In this document: positions 47,538 through 58,520 of the stretch, in pieces
Layout: every line of letters begins with the position of its first letter
Position numbering within the stretch: position 1 is the first letter of the stretch
From: Lineus longissimus
Taxonomy: Eukaryota; Nemertea; Pilidiophora; Heteronemertea; Lineidae
Assembly: GCF_910592395.1 (NCBI RefSeq)
Contig: NC_088316.1
Span: 16,678,001-16,742,000 of the forward strand
Direction: 5' to 3'
Length of the DNA: 64,000 nucleotides
The notes under the pieces: generated by a model
What the model was told of the DNA's origin: nothing
Databases searched by the model: none
The model's input: only the letters and a program-made list of their open reading frames with translations
Position numbers and translations under genes: made by a program

Positions 47538-50512
47538 TCATCCTTTGTCGTCATCTTTTTCGTATATGTCTCTACTTCTTGGACCTTTCTCAAAGTTAAT
47601 TTTGTGCCAAGAGTACATGGTATCGCCCAGTATCTGATTGAGAGCCTCGTTGAATGGACGGTAAAAGTCGTCCAACATTTTCCTTGTTTTCTTCAGCATC
47701 GGCTGATGGACGTGCTTCATGGCGGCTGATCCTTCTAACGATGGCAGGACCTTACTGGCAATTATGTCTATGGTGGCATTATTTCGTCTCTCTGGAAAAG
47801 AAGACAAAATGACACATGACAGTCAGTTGTCTATATCAAAATCGCGGATCTTGCTATGACCGACATCTTTCCCACCAGAGAGTCATGCAAATTCCCAACC
47901 AATTCCCAACCCGTTTCCCAGTACTCACCGAAAGACATAAAACTGAAAATATCCCTCAGAACTCCCTTCAAGTTTCTGTCTGTAGTATCCTCTGCTCTGA
48001 TGAAATGGAACTGCTCCCTTGGAAACACTTTCAGCCAGTCGGACACAAAGATGACATACAGCCCTGCTTGGATACAACCCTATAACGAAAGTTAGCAGAT
48101 TTTGAATTTTGGTCGCCACAGTCCAAGAGTTCACGAAGTGGAAACAAGCTGGCTTAAAGGCATTTTTGATACGGCCCCTATGTTTGTCCATCCGAGAGCC
48201 AGTTACGACTTCTCTCATTCAATACAGGAGACATAACCATTGATCTATTCCAGAGGTTGAATGCGCATTTTGACACTGATTGTCTCTTTCGGCGGGAATA
48301 ATGCCGTAGGGAAACATACGCAAATGACACAACCAGGGCAAGAGAAATTCAGAATAGACCCATAGTACTTCTGGTTCGAATCTCTAGGACATAACATAAC
48401 ATTAAGATAGCATACGCACCTTGCTTACTTGACATCCGGGGAATATGCTTGGGTCGTAAGCACACTCTCTGATTGATCTCCGGCCGAAGCAGTCGTACAT
48501 TGTCTTGATCATATCTTTAACTGTTACGTGGAAGTTTTCCAGCATTCCACCACCCTTTGATTTAGTTTTACGGAGGAATTCGATAAAAATCCTGCAAGAT
48601 AGACATTTAACTAATCAGCGTTGTCGTGCAATATCAACGAAGATGTTCCTTGTAACCAGTATTGGAGAAAGACATGCGCCGGCGTCGGTAGAAAAGAAAC
48701 ACTTGAGGACGAAAAACAAGACCAAAATACAGATATAAGGTGCACGAGACAGTAAGTTATCTATCAAAACTTATCAATCATACTCAGTGCAAAGACAGTT
48801 AGTTGGAATTCATTGGAAGTTTTGTGCCACACCTACAAAGCGCACGCACGCACTTAATACTGTGTCGGGAAGCGAGATTCTACCCTGCAGGGAAGTCAGG
48901 CTAGAATTTGATGGGATACGAAGAAATGAGTCGCGCGTGGTCTAGTGAATGGCCATCTCCGAATTGTCAAAGCTGTGTTTATATCTCGGTCCTGAATTTT
49001 ATCACTTGCCTCTGAGTTGGATCCCTCATAATGAGAAGAAGTTTCGCTGCTGGCACGAGGACCTTCATCATATGTGCCGGTAGGACCTCGGGAGCGCCGA
49101 AGCTGTTCGCCATGGCAATACTGCCGCTGTCCCACATTGTTTCTGCTGAGGATTGCACTGAAAATAATCACATGGCGTAACTAAGTGAGACAAGAACTCA
49201 AGATGTGTTTTACGAAGTCAACATAGTACATTCACTACCCTATCTGTCGATTATATGTCAAGTAATAGATATCAAATCGAACGCAAGAAGAAGACCATGC
49301 CGATTTATCGGTGGTGAATGTGCGCTAATCCTAAAGTCTCCTCACCGTCGCACGTGCAACGCCGATAAATCAGAATGAAGAAGAATAGGGAAAAGTATCT
49401 CTTTCACTGCTGGTGGTATGATACCTCGTGGAAACTTACCAATTATCTTTTGTTTGTTATTTGGAGCCGACTCTACGAACTTGGCATAAAATCGTCCGTA
49501 CCTCATCAGGGAGACATCTGAAGAGAGAAGACGCAAAACATGTACATCTGCTGAGGCCACAAGGAGTTTTGTCTATCTTAGCTTCAACTCAAAACACTAT
49601 TAAAGGAAACTGTGGACATATAGTTACTCTCGCATCGTGTCGTGGTGAAAAGCTGACTGCGTGTTTGGTCCTGAGTTAAAGGCGTCTAAGCTGCAGAAAT
49701 GGGTTTTCTGTCCCCCTACCTTGATATCTAAGCCTTGTCCACCAATTATTCTCGATGATAGGTATGGACAGGACGTCGGGGTGCCGGGTGACCTTATACC
49801 ACACATCGATAGCGGAACAGTAAGGGAATCCAACGATGTAAACGGAGGGCAGGCAGCGTATCTTGCGCCCTCGGACGAACCAACAAGGATTTTTATACTC
49901 CGTGTTGAATTCCAGATTTTCCTAAAATGTACATGTTTAAAGGAGAAAGTGAGTTTGAAGTGAAAATGACAAACTTGACTAGGTAGGGTACATTCTCAAC
50001 AAACCAGTAGATAAATCACTTAAGATGTTTATATGCAGACATCAAGATATCGTGTCGTGACCACTCAATTTCGATTCGAAATTGTTATGAGGACAATTTG
50101 TCCAAGGACGTATTTGGTCTTTGGATAGGTTGGCGAAGTCAGCAAAGACGCACTCTACCTTGTCTATATCCACACCAGCTCTGGAAGCGTTCATCATCGC
50201 CTGGCTTGGCTTTTGATACTCCTTCATACTTTTCAACACCTGTCCCACGTCGACCGCGCCGTAAATATGACTGTTTATAGCACCATCATTCGTCTTGACT
50301 ACACTTGTATCAACTGCCTCCAAACTTATCATTGTCTCTTTATAAACTGATCGTAGTTTGTCCAAATTGTTCTGAAGTGTCCCTAATTCGGTTATCGTTG
50401 ATTGCATGGTGACGCCATATAAGACGTAGAGGGCGAAAAACAAACCTATCGCCATGCCGCAAAGTGACAGGTTGTTTCGTAGCCTCGTTTTGAGGTGCGT
50501 CAGGGCGGCCAT
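47538..50512 (-). CDS. CHST15-like Golgi sulfotransferase, probably inactive
   Basis: Family: GalNAc-4-sulfate 6-O-sulfotransferase (CHST15) type, Golgi enzymes that move sulfate from PAPS to glycosaminoglycans. Exons (5' to 3'): 50159-50512, 49720-49921, 49440-49517, 49010-49157, 48429-48591, 47929-48079, 47538-47791; 449 residues, all phases agree (CHST15 about 561). A type II signal-anchor is at about 15-36. Family marks include KNPCW near 128-132, LPSVYIVGFP, HPDVLS, WWTR, RDPTQR (256-261), GLYVIFVSDWL and FYRPFNEAL. The 5' PAPS loop is PYCSAID (151-157) where the family has PKCGTTD, so the catalytic Lys is Tyr. The 3' motif lacks the usual Ser (Ile264). Intron 4 uses a GC donor (AG/GCAAGT). 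The first donor (AAG/GTAGAG) is the least certain junction. The start was set at MAALTHLK. Confidence 0.88.
49285..49385. repeat. MITE-like hairpin element in intron 3 of the CHST15-like gene
   Basis: The left arm ATGCCGATTTATCGG and right arm CGCCGATAAATCAG are inverted, with further pairing inward (GTGCG and CGCAC). The element is about 90 bp between arms and flanked by AAGAAGAAG and GAAGAAGAAT. Its left half, including CCTAAAGTCTCCT, matches the 16.5-kb repeat (CCTAAATTCTCCT). It is a third copy of that family. Confidence 0.7.
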
Positions 50513-50516
50513 TTTG
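50505..50516 (-). promoter_or_regulatory. YY1-like site over the CHST15-like start codon
   Basis: Around the start codon the minus strand reads ACAAAATGGCGGCC, matching the YY1 consensus AAAATGGCGGC. In many animal genes YY1 sites lie just past the transcription start and overlap the first ATG. This supports 50512 as the true start and suggests a short 5' UTR. Confidence 0.45.
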
Positions 50517-52094
50517 TAAATCTGCAGTTTTACACTGAAAGTAAAGGCAATTTGTTGTGAACAGTAGGCAAAATGCACCAAATGTTGCCTTAATTGGATG
50601 TGTGAATGTAAGCCAGTAGAATGTATAACGAAGTTGTCTGAACAGGCAAATATGTCTCTCAATCAAAAACTGGTGAATTTAGGCCTGTGGTATGACATCA
50701 CGTGACGTGAGTGTCATCACTTTACCTCTTCTGTGCTAAACCGGCAGCAAGGTTGATTGATTTTGCAGTATCCAGATGAAGTTTGAAATATCCGATACAA
50801 GATCTTACCTCGATGCGTCATACAGGTCGATATTCTCCGTCAAAGCTGAATCATCTCCGCAGCATTGGTACCTTCCCTGGGCATCTCCATCTGAACCGTC
50901 AAGTAAGATTGATACGCTGCGAATTGACGCCGGGTAACCTTCACTAAGAGCTTGGAAAGAAGTTCGACTGCAACAGAGTAGGCCTAAGGAAAAAAGGCCG
51001 CCCGAAAAATGCTGCTACAACTGGTTGTCCGCTGATTGAGACTGATGTCTCGACTATTGTACCCGAAAGATCGTTTAGCAATGAGAACCTCCGTAGCAAA
51101 TGTTTTTTTAACTCAAAACTTCCTATTGAATATTTTCATTTAAATTGACAATGCATGGTGTAAATCTTAGGCCCTATACCATGTATACAACCAAATGTCT
51201 TTTATAGTACACGTGTAGACAGACCTGGTACAGACATGTATATGTTGGATTATACTAGTACATGTATGTTCCGGCAATGTTAAAGCCCGAACGTGAGTCT
51301 CGGGCAATATATACATGCCATAGTATATTTTTAAGGGAACAATACAACTATTGACCATTCAGGCTTTAAATCCCTTCTAAAAGCCGATTTGCGATTTAAA
51401 ACCTCTGACGTTTAAAAACCGCCAGCGAGATTTAAATTTGATTGTATCCTATCAATCATGATGGCGGGTATTTGTATCATTGTCATACCTCTCGTATCGT
51501 TACTTGTTTAGTGCGAAAACTGAATGCAAGTTGCTGAAAATGATATACATGTAGATATCATCTAAGTATTGTAATCGTCACTCTGATATCATTAAAATAG
51601 TTTTTGTATTGGTTTTTTTACCCGAAAGCAGTTTGCACCGAACTAATCTCGAAATGGCCATGATGACTATCTACTGCCTGTGCCTTAACACTTGTTTTGT
51701 GAATTCGATTACAAATAACGAAAGAAACACTTTTAATTTTGGCGAAGGCGTACTAAGGAGGTATATACCCTCGTTCACTCAGTGATTATCGGCCACTGAA
51801 ACGGATCGACTAGGCTTGAAATAATTCGCAACAAAATCGCTTTGTTTCATGTATTGAATTTCATATTGGAATAGGGATGAGGACCAATTTGGTCAGCAGT
51901 AATCCAACTAAAAGCCTGTTTTTCTGAAAAAGCTTTTAATATTTAGGATTGCCATCAATTTTCCATTCAAGGACTAAAATGCTGTCTCCAACAACACCAG
52001 CGGTATTTGAGATGAGTGGGTCGTCGGGCCGGGTAAGGTAGGGAAGTTGATTTTAAGTGATTCCGAAACAGCTCGTTGTCCGTCTAAAAAAAAC
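50513..52094. other. Intergenic between divergent genes
   Basis: This separates the divergent CHST15-like and PAN genes. It is AT-rich with several ACATGTA words around 51230-51330 and 51540. An upstream non-coding exon or promoter of either gene should lie here, but none can be defined. A candidate acceptor on the minus strand near 50535 could join a 5' UTR exon to the CHST15-like coding exon. Confidence 0.4.
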
Positions 52095-54732
52095 ATGACT
52101 TCATGTTTCATAACCACCACAACGTGTCTTTTATTCAACCTGTTCCTTGGTGTTGATTCGTCACCAACTCGGCGTTCCTATTTTTCTGTCCCCGACAAAA
52201 TGGTGCCAAATTCGATGATTCAAGGGCCGTTTCTTTCCGAAGCAACCGTCAACCATCCCCTGCAATGTGCGGCCAAGTGTCTTGATAGGGAGGAGTGCCG
52301 ATCTTTCAATATTATTTTGGATACTCTACGATGTCAACTGTCGAATACGTCTACAGAATGCAAGCGAACTGCGGGAGAGAAGCTCATCTTGTTGGAAGGT
52401 GTAAGATCATGTTTTCTACATTCTGTTCAAACCCCATTTTGGCCCCACGAGAGTTTGAGATCGCTAGGTCAATCCCGCCCGATCAGTAAAAAAAAGAAGT
52501 CAGGATGCCTTGTTGAGTCCGATAGTGGTGACGCAAACGCATGAGAGTCAGGATGACTTGTTGAATCCGATAGTGGTAACGCAAACGCATGAGAGTCAGG
52601 ATGACTTGTTGAGTCCGATAGTGGTGACGCAAACGCATGAGAGGCAGGATGACTTGTTGAGTCCGATAGTGGTAACGCAAACGCATGAGAGTCAGGTTGA
52701 CTTGTTGAATCCGATAGTGGTAACGCAAACCCATGAGAGTCAGGATGACTTGTTGAGTCCGATAGTGGTAAACGCAATCGCATGAGAGTCAGGATGATTT
52801 GTTGAGTCCGATAGTGGTAACGCAAACGCATGAGAGTCAGGATGACTTGTTGAGTCCGATAGTGGTAAACGCAAAACGCATGAGAGTCAGGATGACTTGT
52901 TGAGTCCGATAGCGGTAAACGCAATCGCATGAGAGTCCCGGGTAGGCCTAAATCATGTTCATCGTGTTCATCAGTTCATGTATTAAAGTATCGACGTGTT
53001 TCCTTCTTCTTTCAGCGCAAGGTCAGACACTACACCAAGAGGGGTAAGAATCGAAGTTATTGGGGATATGAATGAAGACTAGTAAATTCTTTCACTCAAA
53101 GCGTCATGTATTGAGGATCGTAGGCCGATGAGGCTTTTCTATTGCACTTCACCCAACTTGCCGTAACTCCTTGTGTCAAGCTTTGTCGTACTTCAACGGT
53201 TTTCTAAAGGCATGTATGCTAGAGATTAGATCAGTCGTTGATAACCAAAATACGATGACACATCTATCACTAATCAGCTTTATGACTCGCCTCTATTTCT
53301 TCCAGATAATGGACAAACGCAGTTGCAACTGAAGCAGAAAATCAGTAAGCGGTTTAACATACGGAATAAAAAATATAAATTTGGCGGACTAGGAATTTTG
53401 GATTCCGGCATCCTCGTCCTTGGCGACAAGGCTTTTAATCGAATCCACCTCTTCAAACGTCACAGAGTGAAAAGTCGGAGATATCCCGGGTCTTACTATT
53501 ATAGATACAAATTCCTAAAAATGATCGGTGAAGATGATTTGAAATACGTGAGTTTCCTGGAAGCAGACACGTTTGGGAACTATGTTTTGGTTTGTAACAG
53601 GAAGTTGAATTGTGCGTACTTGTTTGACGAAACCGGATATAATTTCGGCTGTATTGGCGTACCATTGCAGACTCATGGCGCGTTGATGAATTCCCGGGGA
53701 ACGGACAAGTGGAGGGTGTTTTTGGTTTACGACAGCGTGGCTAATAACTACATCCTGGAGAAACACACTGTCAAATTGGTGAGAATCTTAGTATTTAATA
53801 TTGCTTTCGTTTCAACACATACTTGTCAATGAATAATATGACATAGTTTTTGGGAGACACTGAATCAGAAAATAGTAAGCAGAGCGTTTGAAAACGTTGG
53901 GGAATTTTCAGTCTGGACAATATAAAGGGCAGCTTTGTTTGATGTCTGCACTTTTACTCAAACGTCCATCTCTCGTCACTTTTTCAGAAGAGGAAGCGTA
54001 AGGACTCGCCACTGCTACCCGCCTTTTATCATTCTGATGTACTAAATCAGTATATCCCGTTTAACTCAAAAGATATACCGCAGTGGGACACATCGGACAG
54101 CCATATCGTGCTGCTGTCAACTAACGGCAAGGTCAGTAAGCCTGCCATTATTGGGCTCTATTATGTTCTGTCAATTAGACATCAGTTTGTTTCAGAACTC
54201 ATTTTGGCCTATCGATGGTAACATGTTCGCCTGCTGACTACTACTTTCCAACTTGACACTTTCACTGTTCAGAAATATATCAGCTCGATCGCCTTCTTTT
54301 TTGCAGATGTACATCCTCCCATTGTATCAGCCATCACAAACTGCCAAGTTCTTTGACCTCAGCAAGTTCCATCCTTTATGGTCGTCCTACCAGCCTAAAT
54401 CGGTCCAATGGCACCCAGGCAATAGTAGGGTATTAGTTTCCTCGTCGACCACTGACCCCAAGTTAAAGCGAAGGAAGATCTTCAAACTATTTGATATCGG
54501 TGTCAACGTCAGGTGCCCAGGGAAATGGAAGGTCCATTATGTTCAAGAGAAGCAGGTCATGTGCCATTATTCCTTCAAGATGGGAGCTGGAAAGAAGAAG
54601 GGACGTATATCGCGGTTCACGCTCGACACGAAAAGAGTTGCGGATGACCCTGTTGGCCTGATTGGCCTGTGCAGGTCAAACCAGGGCTACATCTTACAGC
54701 GACTGTTTTCATTCAGACTGATGTCAGTTTGA
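52095..54732 (+). CDS. Secreted PAN/apple-domain protein with propeller-like region
   Basis: Exons 52095-52400, 53016-53043, 53306-53778, 53988-54131 and 54307-54732 code 458 residues with all phases agreeing. Residues 1 to about 24 form a signal peptide (MTSCFITTTTCLLFNLFLG). Residues about 40-102 carry a PAN/apple-like module with its cysteine pattern (CAAKCLDREEC, FNIILDTLRCQL). A tiny 28-base exon codes a basic linker (RKVRHYTKRG). The rest has repeated hydrophobic and Gly-Asp motifs such as GGLGILDSGILVLGD and EADTFGNYVLVCNRKLN that resemble NHL-type beta-propeller blades, and it is rich in Lys and Arg. It is probably an extracellular binding protein; the ligand is unknown. I do not recognise a named orthologue. 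The start at 52095 gives the signal peptide; the frame is open further upstream but without ATG. Confidence 0.78.
52500..52938 (+). repeat. 48-bp intronic minisatellite, about 9 copies
   Basis: Head-to-tail copies of a 48-bp unit containing TTGTTGAGTCCGATAGTGGT and ACGCAAACGCATGAGAGTCA. Variants are few (AGTCC or AATCC, GTAACG or GTGACG, later copies with 1-2 extra bases). It lies in intron 1 of the PAN-domain gene, 100 bp past the donor. Because 48 is a multiple of 3, long repeat frames open on both strands (units such as SPIVVTQTHESQDDLL), which are by-products. There are no unique spacers, so it is not a CRISPR-like array. Confidence 0.95.
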
Positions 54733-56682
54733 ACTTAAGAATAGGCCCAAATACGACTCCTGTTATCGAATGAGCCGTTTCCCGTTCGTTCTTCGTACGG
54801 GAAATTTGCACAAAAAAGGGATATCAATTATCATCTTTTCTGTATCTTTTTATGCTTTCAACAATCCTTTCCAAGATGTCAGTGGTCAGGCCTGCATGCC
54901 AGTCATGGGTTTGATCATTGACCTCTAAGAAAGGATTTCACCAGGTATTTCACGATGCATACGATGTTGTTGTCGAAGTGCGAACGTCTGGGAACATTTT
55001 GAATTGATTGTTTTTCGAGAAGATGGAGACAGTGCTCTGTGCTGGGCAGCGAATGTAACCGATGGTGGAATTAAGCTTACAAGAGGTAAGCGCTTCTCGG
55101 CGGAGAAGATAGGCCTCGTGCGTGAAGCGCTGGGGTACGAGACTTATAGACGTCCGTGACACAACCTAGATACACAGTAACATGCCGAGCTTTTGCCTTC
55201 TTTCACCCAGAACGTGACACAAAATCTCGTCAATTTTTTGATTAAAATCAAGAGGTTCTCTCCCGACGTAATCTTCACCATAATTGAAACACTGATCTTC
55301 TAAGACGAGCTGACTTTGCTCTACACCCCATCACATTCGCTTGATAATCACACCGTATCGATTGGTGATGCTGGGGACTGGCGCGATGCGGCTCTGACAG
55401 GTGGACCCTGAATCGGTGTATCGATGCATGGTTAGCACTGAGAGACCAAGGAGATAGGTAGAGTCAGATTCCGGCATGATATTTCATGTCAATGAATGCT
55501 TCATGAAATATTTGGTTAAATGTAGAGCTGCTATCATAAACTCCGTCGAAGAACAGTCCTGTAATCAAGCCTCAATTCCCAGATTTATATCCTACGACAT
55601 CTATGATATGCCAAGACCAGTTCTGACACTAAAACCTCTTATAGTTCCCATGAGGAATGCTTTATGGAAAATCAAATTATCTCCAAGTCTGGCTGAGAGG
55701 GAATCTGGCTATTTCGGATCAAATTGTGCCCGCTACCACTTTTGAATGCATTAGATTATGACCACTCGCTGTCACCAATCGAAAGCAATTCAATAATATT
55801 TTTCGTAGTGATTGACAGTCGGATTTCGGATCGAATTATGGTTGCACTCGCGGCATGATCGTTTCGTGATGGGCTGTAAAGGGCTCCGGTTACACCTATC
55901 GTGTATAGAATGCCTCGCGGAGGAGGATGGTGGTGGCCTTGAGGAGGAGGATGGTGACGCCATGCTTTGCGAGGGAGGCCAATCCATATGCTGCAATTGG
56001 CACTTCTGAAATTCAAAACGGCCAAAGATACTTACCTCAAAGTGATACATATTGCTTATAGATTCAGATTTCAAAGATATTGTTAAAGAATGAGAACTCA
56101 TGATTTTATGTTAGGCCTATTTATTCTGAATCAATTTCTTGTTAGAAAGAACTCACTGCGCCAGATGTACTTTCGTCCGGCAACAAAAGATTTCTGGCAA
56201 CAGTAGGCCGGCCCGATCTTTCGTGAGTGGTGAAATTGAGGGGCGTAAGGGGTGCACCCTGGTCCCATGAACCCTGGCTTCTACAACAGTCAATCGATCC
56301 GTAGTGGAATTAAATATCAATTGATCACAGGGACGAGGTTTGCGATCAGCTGCGCTAGCCTGATCAAATCTTCTCATTGTTAAATCAGATACATCATAAG
56401 TAGATCTCGAGAGCGAGGTTGCATGATCACTGGAGAATGCGACAAATAATGACTCTGGCTGCTACATGGCTTTCGTGTCTCTTGAAGCCAGAAGCTCGAA
56501 GCGTGCGGTGCGTCTGAACGTTCACGGTATTATCATCTTTATTGGCTTGCGGCGGTCTCTGGGCCATAAGCTATGCGCGGAGCACATGGAAAACGGTAAC
56601 CAGCCACTCGTCAGTTGTTGCCGGGCGCGGTTGGGCTTATTCTGTGAAAGTATGCATAAAAAAAGGAACATAGGACCGACGT
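54733..56682. other. Intergenic, no gene seen
   Basis: 3' flank of the PAN gene, then AT-rich DNA. A Gly/Glu-type imperfect repeat (GAGGAGGATGGTG twice) occurs at 55918-55960. No exon was recognised. Confidence 0.4.
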
Positions 56683-56691
56683 TATAAAAAA
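56683..56691 (+). promoter_or_regulatory. Probable TATA box
   Basis: TATAAAAAA 56 bp before an ATG that opens a signal-peptide-like exon. The spacing fits a transcription start at about 56713 and a short leader. Confidence 0.5.
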
Positions 56692-56738
56692 GGATAAACA
56701 ATTTATTTTTTAAACACGGGACAAATATTATTTCAACA

Positions 56739-56826
56739 ATGGATATCACTACTTTCGCTTTGTTTTGGATTATTCTCTTGATTCATGGGGCAGCAGTGTG
56801 TGGTTTTCCAACAGAAATTCCAATAG
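56739..56826 (+). CDS. Signal-peptide exon of an unidentified secreted protein
   Basis: The exon codes MDITTFALFWIILLIHG followed by AAVCGFPTEIPI, then a perfect GTAAGT donor in phase 1. It has a short polar start, a hydrophobic core and a small-residue cleavage region (AAVCG). Phase-1 donors after a signal peptide are the commonest arrangement in secreted animal proteins. A TATA box lies 56 bp upstream. No following exon was recognised between here and 63 kb, so the product is unknown and the exon itself could be chance. Confidence 0.5.
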
Positions 56827-58230
56827 GTAAGTTAATTTACTTCATAGCCATCAAGAAACACGTTATTCATTGATGGTTTCATATTCGCATAACTTCAAAA
56901 GGTACAAGAGCTGAAAACGCGTTGTGATTTCATGTGCATGTATCCAATACTTCATAAAGCCAAAATTACTATCTTTTATTCATATTATAACTTCCATATG
57001 GAACATTTCTTAGTCGATTAATGTACAAATGTATGTTTTACCTTCTGATTGAAATTCTGCAACAGTATTCGTACGAATTGAAGAACATCCTGTTTTCACA
57101 TCAGGATTATTGGGCTTTTAATACAAACTGATCTTGCTGCTCCTTTCGCCGGAAGGTGCACCACTCCATGTCATGATATTGGTCGATTGTTGATGCTGTT
57201 CCGTTTGTTTAAGGGTTTTGGGACAGGCCAGGATAACGAGTTCCACTTTGACTTGAGCAGAAACTGCGAAGAACACTTGACTCAAGGTCGATATCTGTTT
57301 GTTTTTCTACATTGATGGGATCTGTTACCACAAACGCATACCAACAATGACTTTCATCGTTCAGTAAATGAAGAACAAATAAATAAAACAAGGAAGAAAC
57401 GAAAACTGCCAAATCTCTTCAAGGCGGGATTGTCATCTATTCTGGATGCCACGGATTGTCCTCTGCACCTAGTGCCTTTGAAAAGGAAGTGTATCATTTT
57501 TCTACTCGGGCGTCGATGGCACCTTCTTAAACCAAACGTTGCCATTGCCTAAAATGTTAGTTCTCTCAGCAGGGAATGACTGACGCTGGCTTCAATGCGG
57601 CGACTATAAAAAGATCACATCGCAAGTTATCGCACGATTGGGTGCTGGAAACATTAACGAACCCGACTTAGTCACAATTCATTTCGTGTTTCGGAGATGT
57701 TCTTAAGATTCAACCTTAATTAGCGTAGGGATTTCTTTTTTCAATTAGACGCCGAACTAACTGAAATTTCCTGTATTTTTGCACTTATACATCTAATCAG
57801 CAAGAAAATACTGAGAAAAACGATGATGTTATTTGTAGGAGAGACACGTCTCACTTAGCACTTAATTTCCGGTTAACGAGCGAACCGTGCTTGTTGAAAA
57901 TGAAATATGATTTTGCTCCGTGTATTATACGTGCTTATACGTTATTCCGGAGGTGTTATACAGTTTATAGACTAATACCATTAGTCCCCGCGTAGTGGCG
58001 TATAACCAAACGTGGGGCTGATTTTAGACTATTTTCTTTACGTTTTATCGTTGATCGTTTATCCACATTATTTTCTCGTGGCACGATCTTCGCCTTGGAT
58101 ATAGCAGTTGATATCCTGGGTGGATATCAGAATGGAATGGTTGAGCAAATTCGTTGGTGTATGTATGTATGCAATGAATGTACTGTATCGAGTAACCCCA
58201 TAAAAACAGATCCATCTATGCTGTGTATCC
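56827..58230. other. Intron or intergenic, nothing recognised
   Basis: If the signal-peptide exon is real this is its first intron. Sequence is AT-rich with no conserved domain in any frame. Confidence 0.35.
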
Positions 58231-58520
58231 ACGGCATTGATAGAATGTGTGTCTGCAGAATTCATTCAGACATCGAGCTCTGCTCTCCCTTGTTTATAAG
58301 CTGTCCCGGGAAGCGCCGATCAGAGCGAGATAATCATCACAGCCCCATGGAAGTGATGCTCTAGTTCACTGCGAACAATCAAATGGCTACAGACTCCGGC
58401 AAACTGTGTATCTACCATCAAAACCGGATTACGTGCCTAATCTCCTCCCTAACCAGCCATGAAGTCACCAATCACCACATCAATAGAACGTGTGTTTGCC
58501 GAATTCATTCAGATATGGCC
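58231..58520 (+). repeat. Local duplicate pair
   Basis: GATAGAATGTGTGTCTGCAG followed by AATTCATTCAGACAT at 58238 recurs at about 58482 as AATAGAACGTGTGTTTGCCG and AATTCATTCAGATAT, same orientation, about 245 bp apart. In both copies one frame codes a Cys-Val-Cys-Arg-Ile-His-Ser stretch, so a duplicated coding exon cannot be excluded, but no splice sites frame it. Confidence 0.6.

Noticed and set aside
48290-48390. tRNA gene near GGTTCGAATC at 48371
   Set aside because: A B-box-like word is present, but no A-box or cloverleaf pairing lies upstream.
50513-50662. Upstream in-frame Met start for the CHST15-like gene
   Set aside because: It would put about 50 extra residues before the signal-anchor. 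The 50512 start has a strong ATGGCGG context.
52469-52930. Long minus-strand open frame with a 16-residue repeat
   Set aside because: It is produced by the 48-bp minisatellite, which opens frames on both strands. It has no splice context or non-repeat sequence.
52500-52938. CRISPR-like array
   Set aside because: The units abut without unique spacers and lie in a eukaryotic intron.
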